This document shows positions 1-7,432 of a stretch of DNA of 64,000 nt, in pieces; position 1 is the stretch's first letter, and every line of letters begins with the position of its first letter. The notes below the pieces were generated by a model that saw nothing but the letters and a program-made list of their open reading frames with translations, made no database searches and had not been told where the DNA came from. The stretch is taken from positions 4,434,001-4,498,000 of the forward strand of contig NZ_LT629791.1 in the NCBI RefSeq assembly GCF_900105925.1, written 5' to 3'. A program made the position numbers and the translations under genes. The DNA is from Jiangella alkaliphila (GTDB lineage Bacteria; Actinomycetota; Actinomycetes; Jiangellales; Jiangellaceae).

Positions 1-760
1 GCGCGGTGAGGTCTTCGGCGGGCATCAGTGCTTCGAGGAAGGCCATGCCGTCCGATGCCGGGGTGATGGCGACGTAGCGGTTGTCGCGGGCGCGCTGGTT
101 GCGTTCTGCGGCCTCGACGGGTGCCAGTTCCTGCAGCAGCCGTTTGATCAGCTTGCGCAGCGCGACGGCGTCCATCGTGGGTGCCTTGGGCAGCACGGCC
201 GCCTCGACCCGCGCCCGGACGGCCGGTTCCTGGCCGCCGAGTTCGTCGGTGATGACCCGGGCGCGGCGTAGGTCGATCAGTCCCGCCGCCAGTGCGGCGT
301 GGGTGTCGGGGAAGTCCTCGACCAGCTGGAGCGAGTGCCCGACCTGGTGCTCGGCCTGCCGGGCGGTCACCTGGCACCGTCCGGCGACATCCAGGGCGGT
401 GTTGGTGACGGGGTTGGCCGACGGGTGCCCGGTCTCGTCGGGCTGCAACTCCGGCCGCGCGGTCAGCCGCGCGAGCACGAGGGCCTTGTTCGCCGCCACC
501 CAGGCCTCGAGCCGGCCCCAGGCCGCGGCCGCCTCGATGAGGTCCCAGCCGTCAGCGGTGTCGGGCTGGAACCTGTCCAGCATGGCGGCCAGCGCGGACC
601 CCGGCGGCACGCGCTCCAGGGCGGGCGGGAGGGCCCCGGCCGGACGGTCGGACGCCTCCAGCGGGACCCACTCGTTCCAGTCCGGATGCCACACCACATG
701 ATCCGCCGTCGCCGGGTCGGACCCGAGCGACAACGCAGTGTGAGTGGCTTCTTCGAACAT
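1..760 (-). CDS. DUF222/HNH endonuclease-type protein, C-terminus cut by the window edge
   Basis: About 253 N-terminal residues are visible, read on the minus strand from an ATG at 760. They carry the alpha-helical DUF222 pattern (a helix around residues 60-95 with WDLIEAAAAW and WVAANKALVLARL, then a long charged helical region). In actinomycetes this region usually precedes an HNH nuclease domain, which would lie beyond base 1 and cannot be seen. These genes are multicopy in actinomycetes and their function is poorly known; some are linked to mobile DNA. The ATG was chosen because a promoter with its -10 box 7 bases upstream fits leaderless translation. The gene is divergent from the tetracycline-resistance-like gene. 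The family call rests on sequence pattern, without a search. Confidence 0.75.
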   Translation of the reverse strand, partial: MFEEATHTALSLGSDPATADHVVWHPDWNEWVPLEASDRPAGALPPALERVPPGSALAAMLDRFQPDTADGWDLIEAAAAWGRLEAWVAANKALVLARLTARPELQPDETGHPSANPVTNTALDVAGRCQVTARQAEHQVGHSLQLVEDFPDTHAALAAGLIDLRRARVITDELGGQEPAVRARVEAAVLPKAPTMDAVALRKLIKRLLQELAPVEAAERNQRARDNRYVAITPASDGMAFLEALMPAEDLTA

Positions 761-767
761 AGAACTG

Positions 768-796
768 ATGCTAGCCGGACCCACCGACAAGATCAA
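768..796 (-). promoter_or_regulatory. Leaderless promoter of the DUF222/HNH gene
   Basis: On the minus strand TTGATC (796-791) is followed after exactly 17 bases by TAGCAT (773-768), then 7 bases and the ATG at 760. The spacing and the TAnnnT box so close to the start codon fit a sigma-70-type promoter with transcription starting at or next to the ATG, common in actinomycetes. It is inferred from sequence only. Confidence 0.5.
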
Positions 797-872
797 CTCG
801 GCGAAAATCGGTTGCCCTCCGCGGCCGGATCTGCTCGACTGAACCCACCTTCCAGCGAGAGAGGAGAGCGCC

Positions 873-983
873 ATGCGCCGAGCTTTCGGGTCCACCCCAG
901 CGACTCCATTCGTCCGAGCAGAGGACTCGAAGCTCATTGCGTACGCTCAACTTGGGAATCCTCGCGCATGTCGACGCCGGTAA
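873..983 (+). CDS. 36-codon leader ORF overlapping the start of the Tet/Otr(A)-like gene
   Basis: An ATG at 873 follows a strong ribosome binding site (GAGAGAGGAGAGC just upstream) and opens 36 codons ending at TAA 981-983. The ORF begins MRRAFGSTPATPFV and ends in a basic run (CRRR). It overlaps the first 47 bases of the resistance gene in another frame. The resistance gene itself starts with TTG and has only a weak, distant Shine-Dalgarno. Translation of this leader could therefore open or couple translation of the downstream gene, as leader peptides do upstream of tet(M) and other ribosome-protection genes. It may alternatively be a chance ORF. The strength of its binding site relative to that of the main gene is the main argument. 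Confidence 0.45.
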   Translation: MRRAFGSTPATPFVRAEDSKLIAYAQLGNPRACRRR

Positions 984-2937
984 GACGAGTCTGACCGAGC
1001 GGCTGCTGTACGCGGCCGGGGTCATCGACGAGATAGGCAGCGTCGACGCCGGGAGCACACAGACCGACTCGCTCGCGCTCGAACGTCAGCGCGGCATCAC
1101 CATCAAGTCCGCCGTCGTCGCCTTCACTGTCGGCGACACGGCCGTCAACCTCATCGACACCCCCGGCCACCCCGACTTCATCGCCGAGGTCGAGCGGGTG
1201 CTCAGCGTGCTCGACGGCGCCGTGCTGGTGGTGTCGGCGGTCGAGGGCGTGCAGGCGCAGACGCGGGTGCTGATGCGCACGCTGCGGCGCCTTCGCATCC
1301 CGACGCTGATCTTCGTCAACAAGCTGGACCGCGCCGGCGCCGACCTGGACGCCGTCGTCGGGCAGCTCCGGGTGCGGCTGACCCCGCGGATCGTCCCGCT
1401 GGGCGCGGCCGTGCGGCCGGGCGGCAAGGACGCCGCGTTCCGCCCGTTCACCGCCGCCGACGACGGGTTCGGCGCCCGGCTGGTGGACGTCCTGGCCGAC
1501 GGCGACGACGCGCTGCTCGCCGACTACGTGGACGACCCGGCGGGCGTGTCGCACCGGCGGTTGCTGCGGTCGCTGGCCCGGCAGTCGCGGCGGGCCGACG
1601 TGCACCCGGTCTTCGCGGGCTCGGCCATCACCGGCGCGGGTGTGGAGGAGCTGACGGCGGGCATCGTGTCGCTGCTGCCCTCGACAAGCGACGACGGCGA
1701 CGGCGGCGCGGAGGGGCCGCCGTCGGGCACCGTCTTCAAGGTCGAGCGCGGCCCGGCGGGGGAGAAGATCGCCTACGTCCGCATGGTTGCCGGCACGCTG
1801 CGGACGCGCGACCGGCTGGTGGCTGGGAAGGTCACCGCGCTCAGCGTCTTCGACGGCGGCGGCGCGCGGCCCGGGCCGGAGGTGACGGCTGGGCGGATCG
1901 CCAAGGTCTGGGGGCTGGGCGCGGTCCGCATCGGCGACACCATCGGAGCGACGGCCGGCACGAACGGCGACGCCGCGGCGCACCACTTCGCCCCGCCCAC
2001 TCTCGAGACAGTCGTCGTCCCGCGGCACGTTCGGGAGAGGGGCGCGCTGCACGCGGCACTGGCCCAGCTGGCCGAGCAGGATCCGCTGATCGACCTGCGT
2101 CAGGACGACCTGCGGCAGGAGGTGTCGGTGTCGCTCTACGGCGAGGTGCAGAAGGAGGTCGTCCAGGCGACGCTGGCCAGCGAGTACGGCATCGACGTCG
2201 ACTTCCGCGAGTCCACCACCATCTGCGTCGAGCGCCTCCTCGGCAGCGGCGAGGCGATCGAGCTGATCACGGACGACACCAACCCGTTCCTCGCCGGGGT
2301 CGGGCTCCGGGTCGAGCCGGCGCCGGTGAGGTCGGGCGTCACGTTCAGGCTGGCCATCGAGCTGGGGTCGCTGCCGCCGGCGTTCCTCCGGGCCATCGAG
2401 GAGACGGTGCGCGAGACCCTGCACCAGGGGCTGGCCGGGTGGGACGTGCCGGACTGCCGGGTGACGCTGACGTGGTCGCAGTACTACCCGCGGCAGAGCC
2501 ACGCGCACGGTACGTTCGACAAGAGCATGTCCAGCACGGCCGGCGACTTCCGGCTGCTGACGCCGCTCGTGCTGATGACGGCGCTGACCAGGGCGGGCAC
2601 CCGGGTGCACGAGCCGATCCACCGGTTCGAGCTGGAGCTGCCGGCCGACACGCTCGGGCAGGTGCTCCCGGCGCTGGCCCGGCTGCGGGCGGTACCTGGC
2701 ACGCCCTCGCCGTCGCCGGCCGCCGCCGGCGCGTACGTCCTCGAGGGTGACCTCCCGGCGGCGCACGCGCACGAGCTGCAGCAGCAGCTACCGGCGCTGA
2801 CCCGCGGCGAGGGCGTCCTGGAGACCCGGTTCGACCGGTACCAGCCGGTCGCGGGCCCGCCGCCGGACCGTCCGCGCACCGACCACGACCCGCTCCACCG
2901 CGACGAGTACCTGCTGCACGTCGTCCGCCGGGTATGA
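937..2937 (+). CDS. Tet/Otr(A)-like ribosomal protection GTPase
   Basis: This 666-residue EF-G-like translational GTPase begins MRTLNLGILAHVDAGKTS. The GTPase motifs are intact: P-loop AHVDAGKT (residues 10-17), DTPGH (74-78) and NKLD (128-131). Length and layout match tetracycline ribosomal protection proteins of the Otr(A)/Tet(M) class, which bind the ribosome and chase tetracycline from the A site. The domain IV tip reads DKSMSST, where Tet(M) as I recall has SPVST, so the drug-evicting loop differs from Tet(M) though it looks typical of actinomycete relatives. The start is a TTG with a poor Shine-Dalgarno, inside an upstream leader ORF, which suggests coupling. Actinomycetes often carry such a gene as intrinsic resistance; substrate range cannot be judged here. 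Confidence 0.8.
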   Translation: MRTLNLGILAHVDAGKTSLTERLLYAAGVIDEIGSVDAGSTQTDSLALERQRGITIKSAVVAFTVGDTAVNLIDTPGHPDFIAEVERVLSVLDGAVLVVSAVEGVQAQTRVLMRTLRRLRIPTLIFVNKLDRAGADLDAVVGQLRVRLTPRIVPLGAAVRPGGKDAAFRPFTAADDGFGARLVDVLADGDDALLADYVDDPAGVSHRRLLRSLARQSRRADVHPVFAGSAITGAGVEELTAGIVSLLPSTSDDGDGGAEGPPSGTVFKVERGPAGEKIAYVRMVAGTLRTRDRLVAGKVTALSVFDGGGARPGPEVTAGRIAKVWGLGAVRIGDTIGATAGTNGDAAAHHFAPPTLETVVVPRHVRERGALHAALAQLAEQDPLIDLRQDDLRQEVSVSLYGEVQKEVVQATLASEYGIDVDFRESTTICVERLLGSGEAIELITDDTNPFLAGVGLRVEPAPVRSGVTFRLAIELGSLPPAFLRAIEETVRETLHQGLAGWDVPDCRVTLTWSQYYPRQSHAHGTFDKSMSSTAGDFRLLTPLVLMTALTRAGTRVHEPIHRFELELPADTLGQVLPALARLRAVPGTPSPSPAAAGAYVLEGDLPAAHAHELQQQLPALTRGEGVLETRFDRYQPVAGPPPDRPRTDHDPLHRDEYLLHVVRRV

Positions 2938-3067
2938 GCCGCTCACCCGGCGGACGGGATCGTCTCCAGGCCAGCGCGTGGTCGATGGTGTGGAGGATCC
3001 CGCGCAGGCGCGTCACCCCGGCCAGCCGAGCCACCTGCCCGATGGACAGCCGCCGCGCGTCCTCCAC
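2938..3067 (-). pseudogene. Remnant of a MerR-family regulator
   Basis: Reading from a GTG at 3067, the peptide starts VEDARRLSIGQVARLAGVTR, a good match to the first helix-turn-helix of MerR regulators (family pattern xSIGEVARLAGVSxxTLRYY). It then jumps directly to LRGILHTIDHALAW, which resembles the later coiled-coil helix. Everything between, including the wing and the RxY(Y) segment, is missing. The frame then runs on antisense through the tet-like gene, so no intact product is made. This looks like a regulator reduced by an internal deletion to about 40 recognisable codons. A MerR-type promoter sequence lies just upstream. Confidence 0.4.
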
Positions 3068-3082
3068 GTCAGGAACGCTGGG

Positions 3083-3117
3083 CCCTGCCCCCAGGTCAAT
3101 GTCCAGGGCAAGGTCAA
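3083..3117 (-). promoter_or_regulatory. MerR-type promoter/operator remnant
   Basis: Upstream of the MerR remnant, the minus strand contains TTGACCTTGCCC followed by ATTGACCTGGGGGCAGGG. TGCCC and GGGCA form a short inverted repeat around the second TTGACC. MerR-family autoregulated promoters in actinomycetes have such dyads within long-spacer promoters headed by TTGACCTTG. The element supports the reading of 2938-3067 as a former MerR gene. No functional claim is made. Confidence 0.3.
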
Positions 3118-3121
3118 CGCA

Positions 3122-5401
3122 TCAGTCCAACGGCGTGATCAGGACATCGTCGTAGGCGTGCTCCATGTTGCCGACGTCCTCAGGGGCCAGGCCGGTCTCG
3201 GCGCGGAACCCGGTGAACTCCTCGACGTCGGCCAGCGCGAGCGACGTGGTGCCCATGACGGTCCCGTTGAGGCTCACCGTCGTCTCCGCGCCGGTGCTGT
3301 CGATGGTGACGGTCATCCAGGTCCTGTTCGCGGGCACCGGGCCGGCGGAGCCGACGTCGACCCACGAGTCGCCGTCCCACGCGCGGAGCTTCATCTTGTT
3401 CGCCGTCCAGTCCGGCGCGAAGTGCAGCCGGAACGCCGCGACCTCCTCGCCGTCGGCGTTCGTGCCCAGGACGTCCCAGAGCGCGCCGCTGCCGTACCCG
3501 TAGCCCTCGAACCCGAACGAGACGTGCTGGCTGGCCGCCGGGCGCGGCGCCGGGAACGTCGCACCCGCGCGGGCGCCCATGTCCGCGTCGACCAGCGCCA
3601 TATGGGTGGCGGAGTGGTCGTAGCTGTCGACGATCGTGTTGACGACGAACGCGTAGCGGGTGTCGGTCAGTGTCCGGGGTACCTCGCTGACGGCGTCGTT
3701 CTCGAAGGTCAGCAGGTCGGCGGCGTACAGCTCCAGCTCGGTGACGGCGGTGAGGGGCGCGCCGCCGGAGCCGCGGTTGATCCGGACATACCGCGCCCGC
3801 ACGGGCTCGAGGTCGGTGTAGGTCATGGCGTAGTCGGTGCGGGCGCCGGTGTCGAGGACGGGACGGCTCCAGCGCCGGCCGTCCTCGGAGACCTGGACGC
3901 GGGCGCTGTTCTCCTCGCCGCGGGCCAGCATCAGGCCGATGCGCTCCAGCGTGTAGACCCGGTCCAGCTCGACGGTCAGCGTCTGCGCGTCGGTCAGCCG
4001 GGCGGCCGAGCGGTACTCGGAGCTGCCGTCGACGGCGCCCTCGATGCGCTGCTCGGCGAACCGGGCGTCGGCGGGGACGACCGCACCCGTGAGCACCGCG
4101 GTGCCGGCCTCGACCTTGGTGGCCAGGTCGAGCTTGCCGACGCCCGGCGCGATGGCGTCGACCTTCCGGGTCCAGACCTTGTTGTCGTGGCCGTACTCGC
4201 GGCAGAACCAGATGTTGTGGCAGGTGTCGCCGAACGCCAGCGACGAGGCGTTGTTCAGCGCGACCAGATCCATGTTGCCGCTGCTGCCCTGCCAGCGGCG
4301 CAGCGGGTCGTCACCGGGGTGGCGGGAGTAGATCATCTCGCCCGCGTCCCAGGTCTGCCCGGTGCCGTCGCGCGAGACCACCACGTTGTTGTCCGGGCGG
4401 CCGTACGTCATGAGCAGCTGCCCGTTCGCCTGCAGCACCAGCTTCGGCATGATGCCGTTGTTCGGGAAGCCCTCCGGCGGCACGTACGGCTGCAGCGGCT
4501 CCCAGGTCAGGCCGTCGTCGTCGGAGAAGGTGACGGTGAGCGGCATGGCCGGCGGCCGGGGCACGGACTCGGCGCCGCGCATGACGGCGATGAGCCGGCC
4601 GTCGCTGGTGCGGCTAAGGCCCAGCTCGTTGGTGCCGTACTGCGATCCCGCGTTCACCGCCGAGCGTTGCCGGAACGTCTGCCCGCCGTCGCTGGACTCA
4701 AAAACGAGGCTGTACTCCTTGGTGACGCCGCCGATGTTCCCCTGGCCGTAGGCGCCCATGAGGATGGTGCCGTCGGCCAGCTCGATGAGGTCGCGGTGGA
4801 CGCGGTACCAGTTCAACCGCCACTTGTTCTCGACCAGCGGCGCGGTCCAGGTGGTCCACGAGCCGGCCAGGTCGGTCGAGCTGGCCATCATGATGCCGAA
4901 GCGGTTCGGCGTCGACGGCGTGAGCGACCTGGGCACGAAGTTGCTGGTCAGCACCGTCCCGTCGCGCAGTCGGGTCGTCGCTGCCATGGTGTACTCCTGC
5001 GGCAGCGCGTCGTACGGCACGAAGACCTGGCCGTTTTCCTCGCCGACCGCGCGGGTGTTCACCAGCGGGGCGTTCGGGCTGTCCTCGTTACGGTTCCACG
5101 AGGCGACGACCTTCTTGACCGTCCGGCCGTCCACGACGTGGTCGATCGAGAACGCCTGCGGGTTGGCCCCGAGCTCGCCGGGGCCCGGGGCCCACGGGTA
5201 CCACATGGCGCCGGCCGACAAGGACGGCTCGTCGCCCGGCGCCCCGTCGATCAGCGGCGGCGGCGCGGCCGACGCGGGCCCGGAGGAGCCGGGGGTGAGC
5301 GCCGATCCGATGACGATCCCGACGGCCAGCAGGGCCAGGGCGAGCGCCCCGAGGCCCCAGCGGCCGTTCGACGACCCGGGTGTGCGGCGGAACCAGCTCA
5401 T
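3122..5401 (-). CDS. Secreted sialidase-like (BNR propeller) protein with carbohydrate-binding-type domains
   Basis: This is a 759-residue exported protein. Residues about 14-37 form one hydrophobic signal/anchor segment after basic residues (MSWFRRT). Residues about 70-430 show propeller repeats with Asp-box-like motifs (SSDGGQTF, SDDDGLTW), as in exo-sialidases and related BNR proteins. A discoidin (F5/8 type C, CBM32-like) region follows (about 440-570, with DLEPVRARYVRI). The C-terminal ~190 residues resemble a LamG/concanavalin-like fold. It probably binds and hydrolyses or recognises glycans outside the cell; the substrate is unknown. The ATG at 5401 has an ideal GGAGG six bases upstream. 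It is divergent from an AraC regulator, and the shared region holds a striking inverted repeat. Confidence 0.7.
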   Translation of the reverse strand: MSWFRRTPGSSNGRWGLGALALALLAVGIVIGSALTPGSSGPASAAPPPLIDGAPGDEPSLSAGAMWYPWAPGPGELGANPQAFSIDHVVDGRTVKKVVASWNRNEDSPNAPLVNTRAVGEENGQVFVPYDALPQEYTMAATTRLRDGTVLTSNFVPRSLTPSTPNRFGIMMASSTDLAGSWTTWTAPLVENKWRLNWYRVHRDLIELADGTILMGAYGQGNIGGVTKEYSLVFESSDGGQTFRQRSAVNAGSQYGTNELGLSRTSDGRLIAVMRGAESVPRPPAMPLTVTFSDDDGLTWEPLQPYVPPEGFPNNGIMPKLVLQANGQLLMTYGRPDNNVVVSRDGTGQTWDAGEMIYSRHPGDDPLRRWQGSSGNMDLVALNNASSLAFGDTCHNIWFCREYGHDNKVWTRKVDAIAPGVGKLDLATKVEAGTAVLTGAVVPADARFAEQRIEGAVDGSSEYRSAARLTDAQTLTVELDRVYTLERIGLMLARGEENSARVQVSEDGRRWSRPVLDTGARTDYAMTYTDLEPVRARYVRINRGSGGAPLTAVTELELYAADLLTFENDAVSEVPRTLTDTRYAFVVNTIVDSYDHSATHMALVDADMGARAGATFPAPRPAASQHVSFGFEGYGYGSGALWDVLGTNADGEEVAAFRLHFAPDWTANKMKLRAWDGDSWVDVGSAGPVPANRTWMTVTIDSTGAETTVSLNGTVMGTTSLALADVEEFTGFRAETGLAPEDVGNMEHAYDDVLITPLD

Positions 5402-5425
5402 CTGCGCCTCCAGATGCGGTCACAG

Positions 5426-5510
5426 CATGGAACGATCTGCCATTTGACGTCGCGCGGCTCGTGAACGTCGAACGGTGCTGGCCGATGATGGCCTGGCAGA
5501 GCGTTCCATG
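5426..5510. promoter_or_regulatory. Widely spaced 17-bp inverted repeat between sialidase-like and AraC genes
   Basis: CATGGAACGATCTGCCA (5426-5442) recurs inverted at 5494-5510 with one mismatch (TGGCAGAGCGTTCCATG), 51 bases apart. Each arm also has a partial internal dyad (TGGnA...TnCCA). Two inverted copies of a site in a divergent promoter region fit a pair of regulator-binding sites, possibly with looping. The adjacent AraC regulator is the obvious candidate but nothing in the sequence proves it. Confidence 0.55.
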
Positions 5511-5568
5511 TCCATGCTCCGGCGCTTGAATCTTCCGGGACGGTGGCGGACCTGGCACACTCGCAGTC

Positions 5569-6456
5569 GTGGCCGGTCAGACGTACCGCGAGCGGCCCCC
5601 GGCGGCGCGGCTGGCCGCCCTCGTCGCCACGACGTGGGTGCAGCGCATCCCGGCGGGGGAGCCGGCCTATGCGCAGCGGCACCTGCCGACCGGCGGCGTC
5701 GAGCTGCGCTGCCGGGTAGGCGACGTCCCCAGGCTGGCGGGCACGCTCACCGGGCCGCACGTCGAACTGCTGCCGCCCGGCACCACCGTCGTCGGGCTGC
5801 GCCTGCGGCCCGGCGCGCTGGCCGCGATCCTGGCCCGGCCGGTCGCCGACCTCACCGGTCAAGTGATCGACGCCGGTGAGGTGTGGGGGACGACGATGTC
5901 GGTGGCGGCCGGCGAGCGGGTGGCCGCCGCGACGACGGACGAGGCCGCCGTCGGCGCGCTGGAGGCGCTGGTGGCGGCCGCCGCGGCACGGACCGGGGCG
6001 ACGGCGCCCGAGCCGCTGCTCGCCGAGGCGGCCCGCCGCCTGCTGCCGTGGCACGCGGCCGAGGTGCGCGCCGTCGGGGCCGACCTGTTCGTGTCCGAGC
6101 GCGGCTTCCGGCGGCACTGCCTGGCCGGCGTCGGCATCGGGCCGAAGGCGCTGCAGCGCGTCCTGCGCTTCCAGGGCTTCCTCGCGATGACGCAGGCGGT
6201 GGCGTCGGGCGCCGACCCGTCCGGCGACGGCCTGGCCCGGCTCGCCGTCGACGCGGGCTACGCCGACCAGGCGCACCTGACCCGCGAGTGCGTCCGGCTG
6301 ACCGGCGTGACGCCGCGGGTCTTCCTGCGCGGCGTCGAGGAGACGTGCGCGTGCGGACACGACCACTCCGCGTCGTTCCGGCCGCTGCTGCGCGAGGCGG
6401 AGCTGGCCGGTTCGTTCAAGAACGCCGCCCGCGGCGCTCCTAGCCTCGCCTCATGA
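5569..6456 (+). CDS. AraC-family transcriptional regulator
   Basis: This 295-residue protein starts at a GTG (VAGQTYRERPP). Residues about 5-110 match the DUF6597-type N-terminal domain found in many actinomycete AraC regulators (cupin-like, LPPGTTVVGLRLRPG). Residues about 190-275 form the double helix-turn-helix of AraC (ALQRVLRFQGFLAM, LAVDAGYADQAHLTRECVRLTGVTP). A short His/Cys tail (CACGHDHS) follows, which may bind metal. The gene overlaps the following PPOX gene by ATGA and forms a unit with it and a DHFR-like reductase. It is a likely transcription factor for those genes or for the divergent sialidase-like gene; the ligand is unknown. Confidence 0.85.
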   Translation: MAGQTYRERPPAARLAALVATTWVQRIPAGEPAYAQRHLPTGGVELRCRVGDVPRLAGTLTGPHVELLPPGTTVVGLRLRPGALAAILARPVADLTGQVIDAGEVWGTTMSVAAGERVAAATTDEAAVGALEALVAAAAARTGATAPEPLLAEAARRLLPWHAAEVRAVGADLFVSERGFRRHCLAGVGIGPKALQRVLRFQGFLAMTQAVASGADPSGDGLARLAVDAGYADQAHLTRECVRLTGVTPRVFLRGVEETCACGHDHSASFRPLLREAELAGSFKNAARGAPSLAS

Positions 6457-6845
6457 GCGAACTCACCGACGAGGCCCGCCGGCTCCTGAGCGGCGGCCAC
6501 CCCGCACACGTCGCGACCCTGCTGCCTGACGGCGCCCCGCACTCCGTGCCCATGTGGGTCGGGCTGGACGGCGACCGCGTCACGATCCTGACCTCGGAGA
6601 ACACCCGCAAGGCGCGCAACCTCGAGAACGACCCGCGGGTCGCGATCTCGGTGACCGACCGCGCCAACGAGCTCACGTCCGTGCTGGTCAGCGGCCGGAT
6701 GGTGGAGAAGATCGAGGGCGACCCGGCGTGGGAGATCATCGACCGGATGTCCGACGCGTACATCGGCATGCCGTACGCCCCGCGCGTCGACCGGGTCGTC
6801 TACGCCATCGAGCCCGAGCAGGTCCGGGTGGTGGTGATCGGATGA
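6453..6845 (+). CDS. PPOX-class (F420- or flavin-dependent) oxidoreductase
   Basis: This 130-residue protein has the split-barrel pattern of the PPOX superfamily: GGHPAHVATLLPDGAPHSVPMWVG at the start, then TENTRKARNLENDPRVAISV-like strands. Short actinomycete members of this type usually bind F420 or FMN and reduce small substrates. Nothing here fixes the substrate. It overlaps the AraC gene upstream and the reductase gene downstream by four bases each. A TAGCCT box seven bases before the ATG could also allow leaderless transcription from inside the AraC gene. Confidence 0.85.
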   Translation: MSELTDEARRLLSGGHPAHVATLLPDGAPHSVPMWVGLDGDRVTILTSENTRKARNLENDPRVAISVTDRANELTSVLVSGRMVEKIEGDPAWEIIDRMSDAYIGMPYAPRVDRVVYAIEPEQVRVVVIG

Positions 6846-7432
6846 GCGTCGTCAGCGGCCTGGCCGTGTCCGTCGACGGCTACGTCACCGGCCCGGACCC
6901 GAGCCCGGACCAGGCCCTCGGCCGCGGCGGGCAGCGGCTGTTCGACTGGTACTTCGACGGCGACGTGCCCAGCCAGGTCTTCGAGGGGTTCCGGCTGTCC
7001 GAGCCGAGCCAGCGGTTCTTCGACGCGCTCGCCGGGCGGCTCGGCGCGGTGATCTGCGGCCGCACGACCTACGACCACTCCAGCGGCTTCGGCGGCGGCA
7101 GCCCGCACCCGTCCGCTCCGCTGGTCGTGCTCACCCACCGCCCGGTGCCCGAGGCGTCCGAACACCAGACCGTCGCCCACGGGATCGAGGAGGCGATCGC
7201 CCGCGCAGCGGAGCTGGCGGGCGACCGCGACATCGGCCTCATGGGCACCGGCGTGACAGCGGCCGCGCTGGAGGCGGGGCTGCTCGACGAGATCACGCTG
7301 CACCAGGTGCCGGTCCTGCTCGGCGGCGGCACCCCGTACTTCCACGCGCTGCCGGCCGCACGGTCGCTGGAGCGGGTCGGCGTGGTCGAGGCACCCGGCG
7401 TCACCCACCTGACCTTCCGGGTGGTCAGCTGA
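6842..7432 (+). CDS. Dihydrofolate reductase-family (RibD C-terminal) protein
   Basis: This 196-residue protein opens VSGLAVSVDGYVTGPDPSPD, the usual start of the RibD-C/DHFR-like reductases common in actinomycetes. GAVICGRTTYDHSSG and IGLMGTGVTAAALEAGLLDE mark the nucleotide-binding region (residues ~65 and ~140). It presumably reduces a pterin-like or other small substrate with NADPH; the physiological reaction is unknown. The ATG overlaps the preceding stop (ATGA), so an upstream extension in the same frame was rejected. It overlaps the convergent secreted-protein gene by eight bases. Confidence 0.85.
   Translation: MSVVSGLAVSVDGYVTGPDPSPDQALGRGGQRLFDWYFDGDVPSQVFEGFRLSEPSQRFFDALAGRLGAVICGRTTYDHSSGFGGGSPHPSAPLVVLTHRPVPEASEHQTVAHGIEEAIARAAELAGDRDIGLMGTGVTAAALEAGLLDEITLHQVPVLLGGGTPYFHALPAARSLERVGVVEAPGVTHLTFRVVS

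Noticed and set aside
934-2772. 612-codon minus-strand open frame opposite the Tet/Otr(A)-like gene
   Set aside because: Composition is an Arg/Gly/Asp-rich mirror of the real gene's codons with no domain; typical high-GC shadow.
2978-5464. 828-codon plus-strand open frame opposite the sialidase-like gene
   Set aside because: No recognisable motif; the minus frame has a signal peptide, Asp boxes and a good ribosome binding site.
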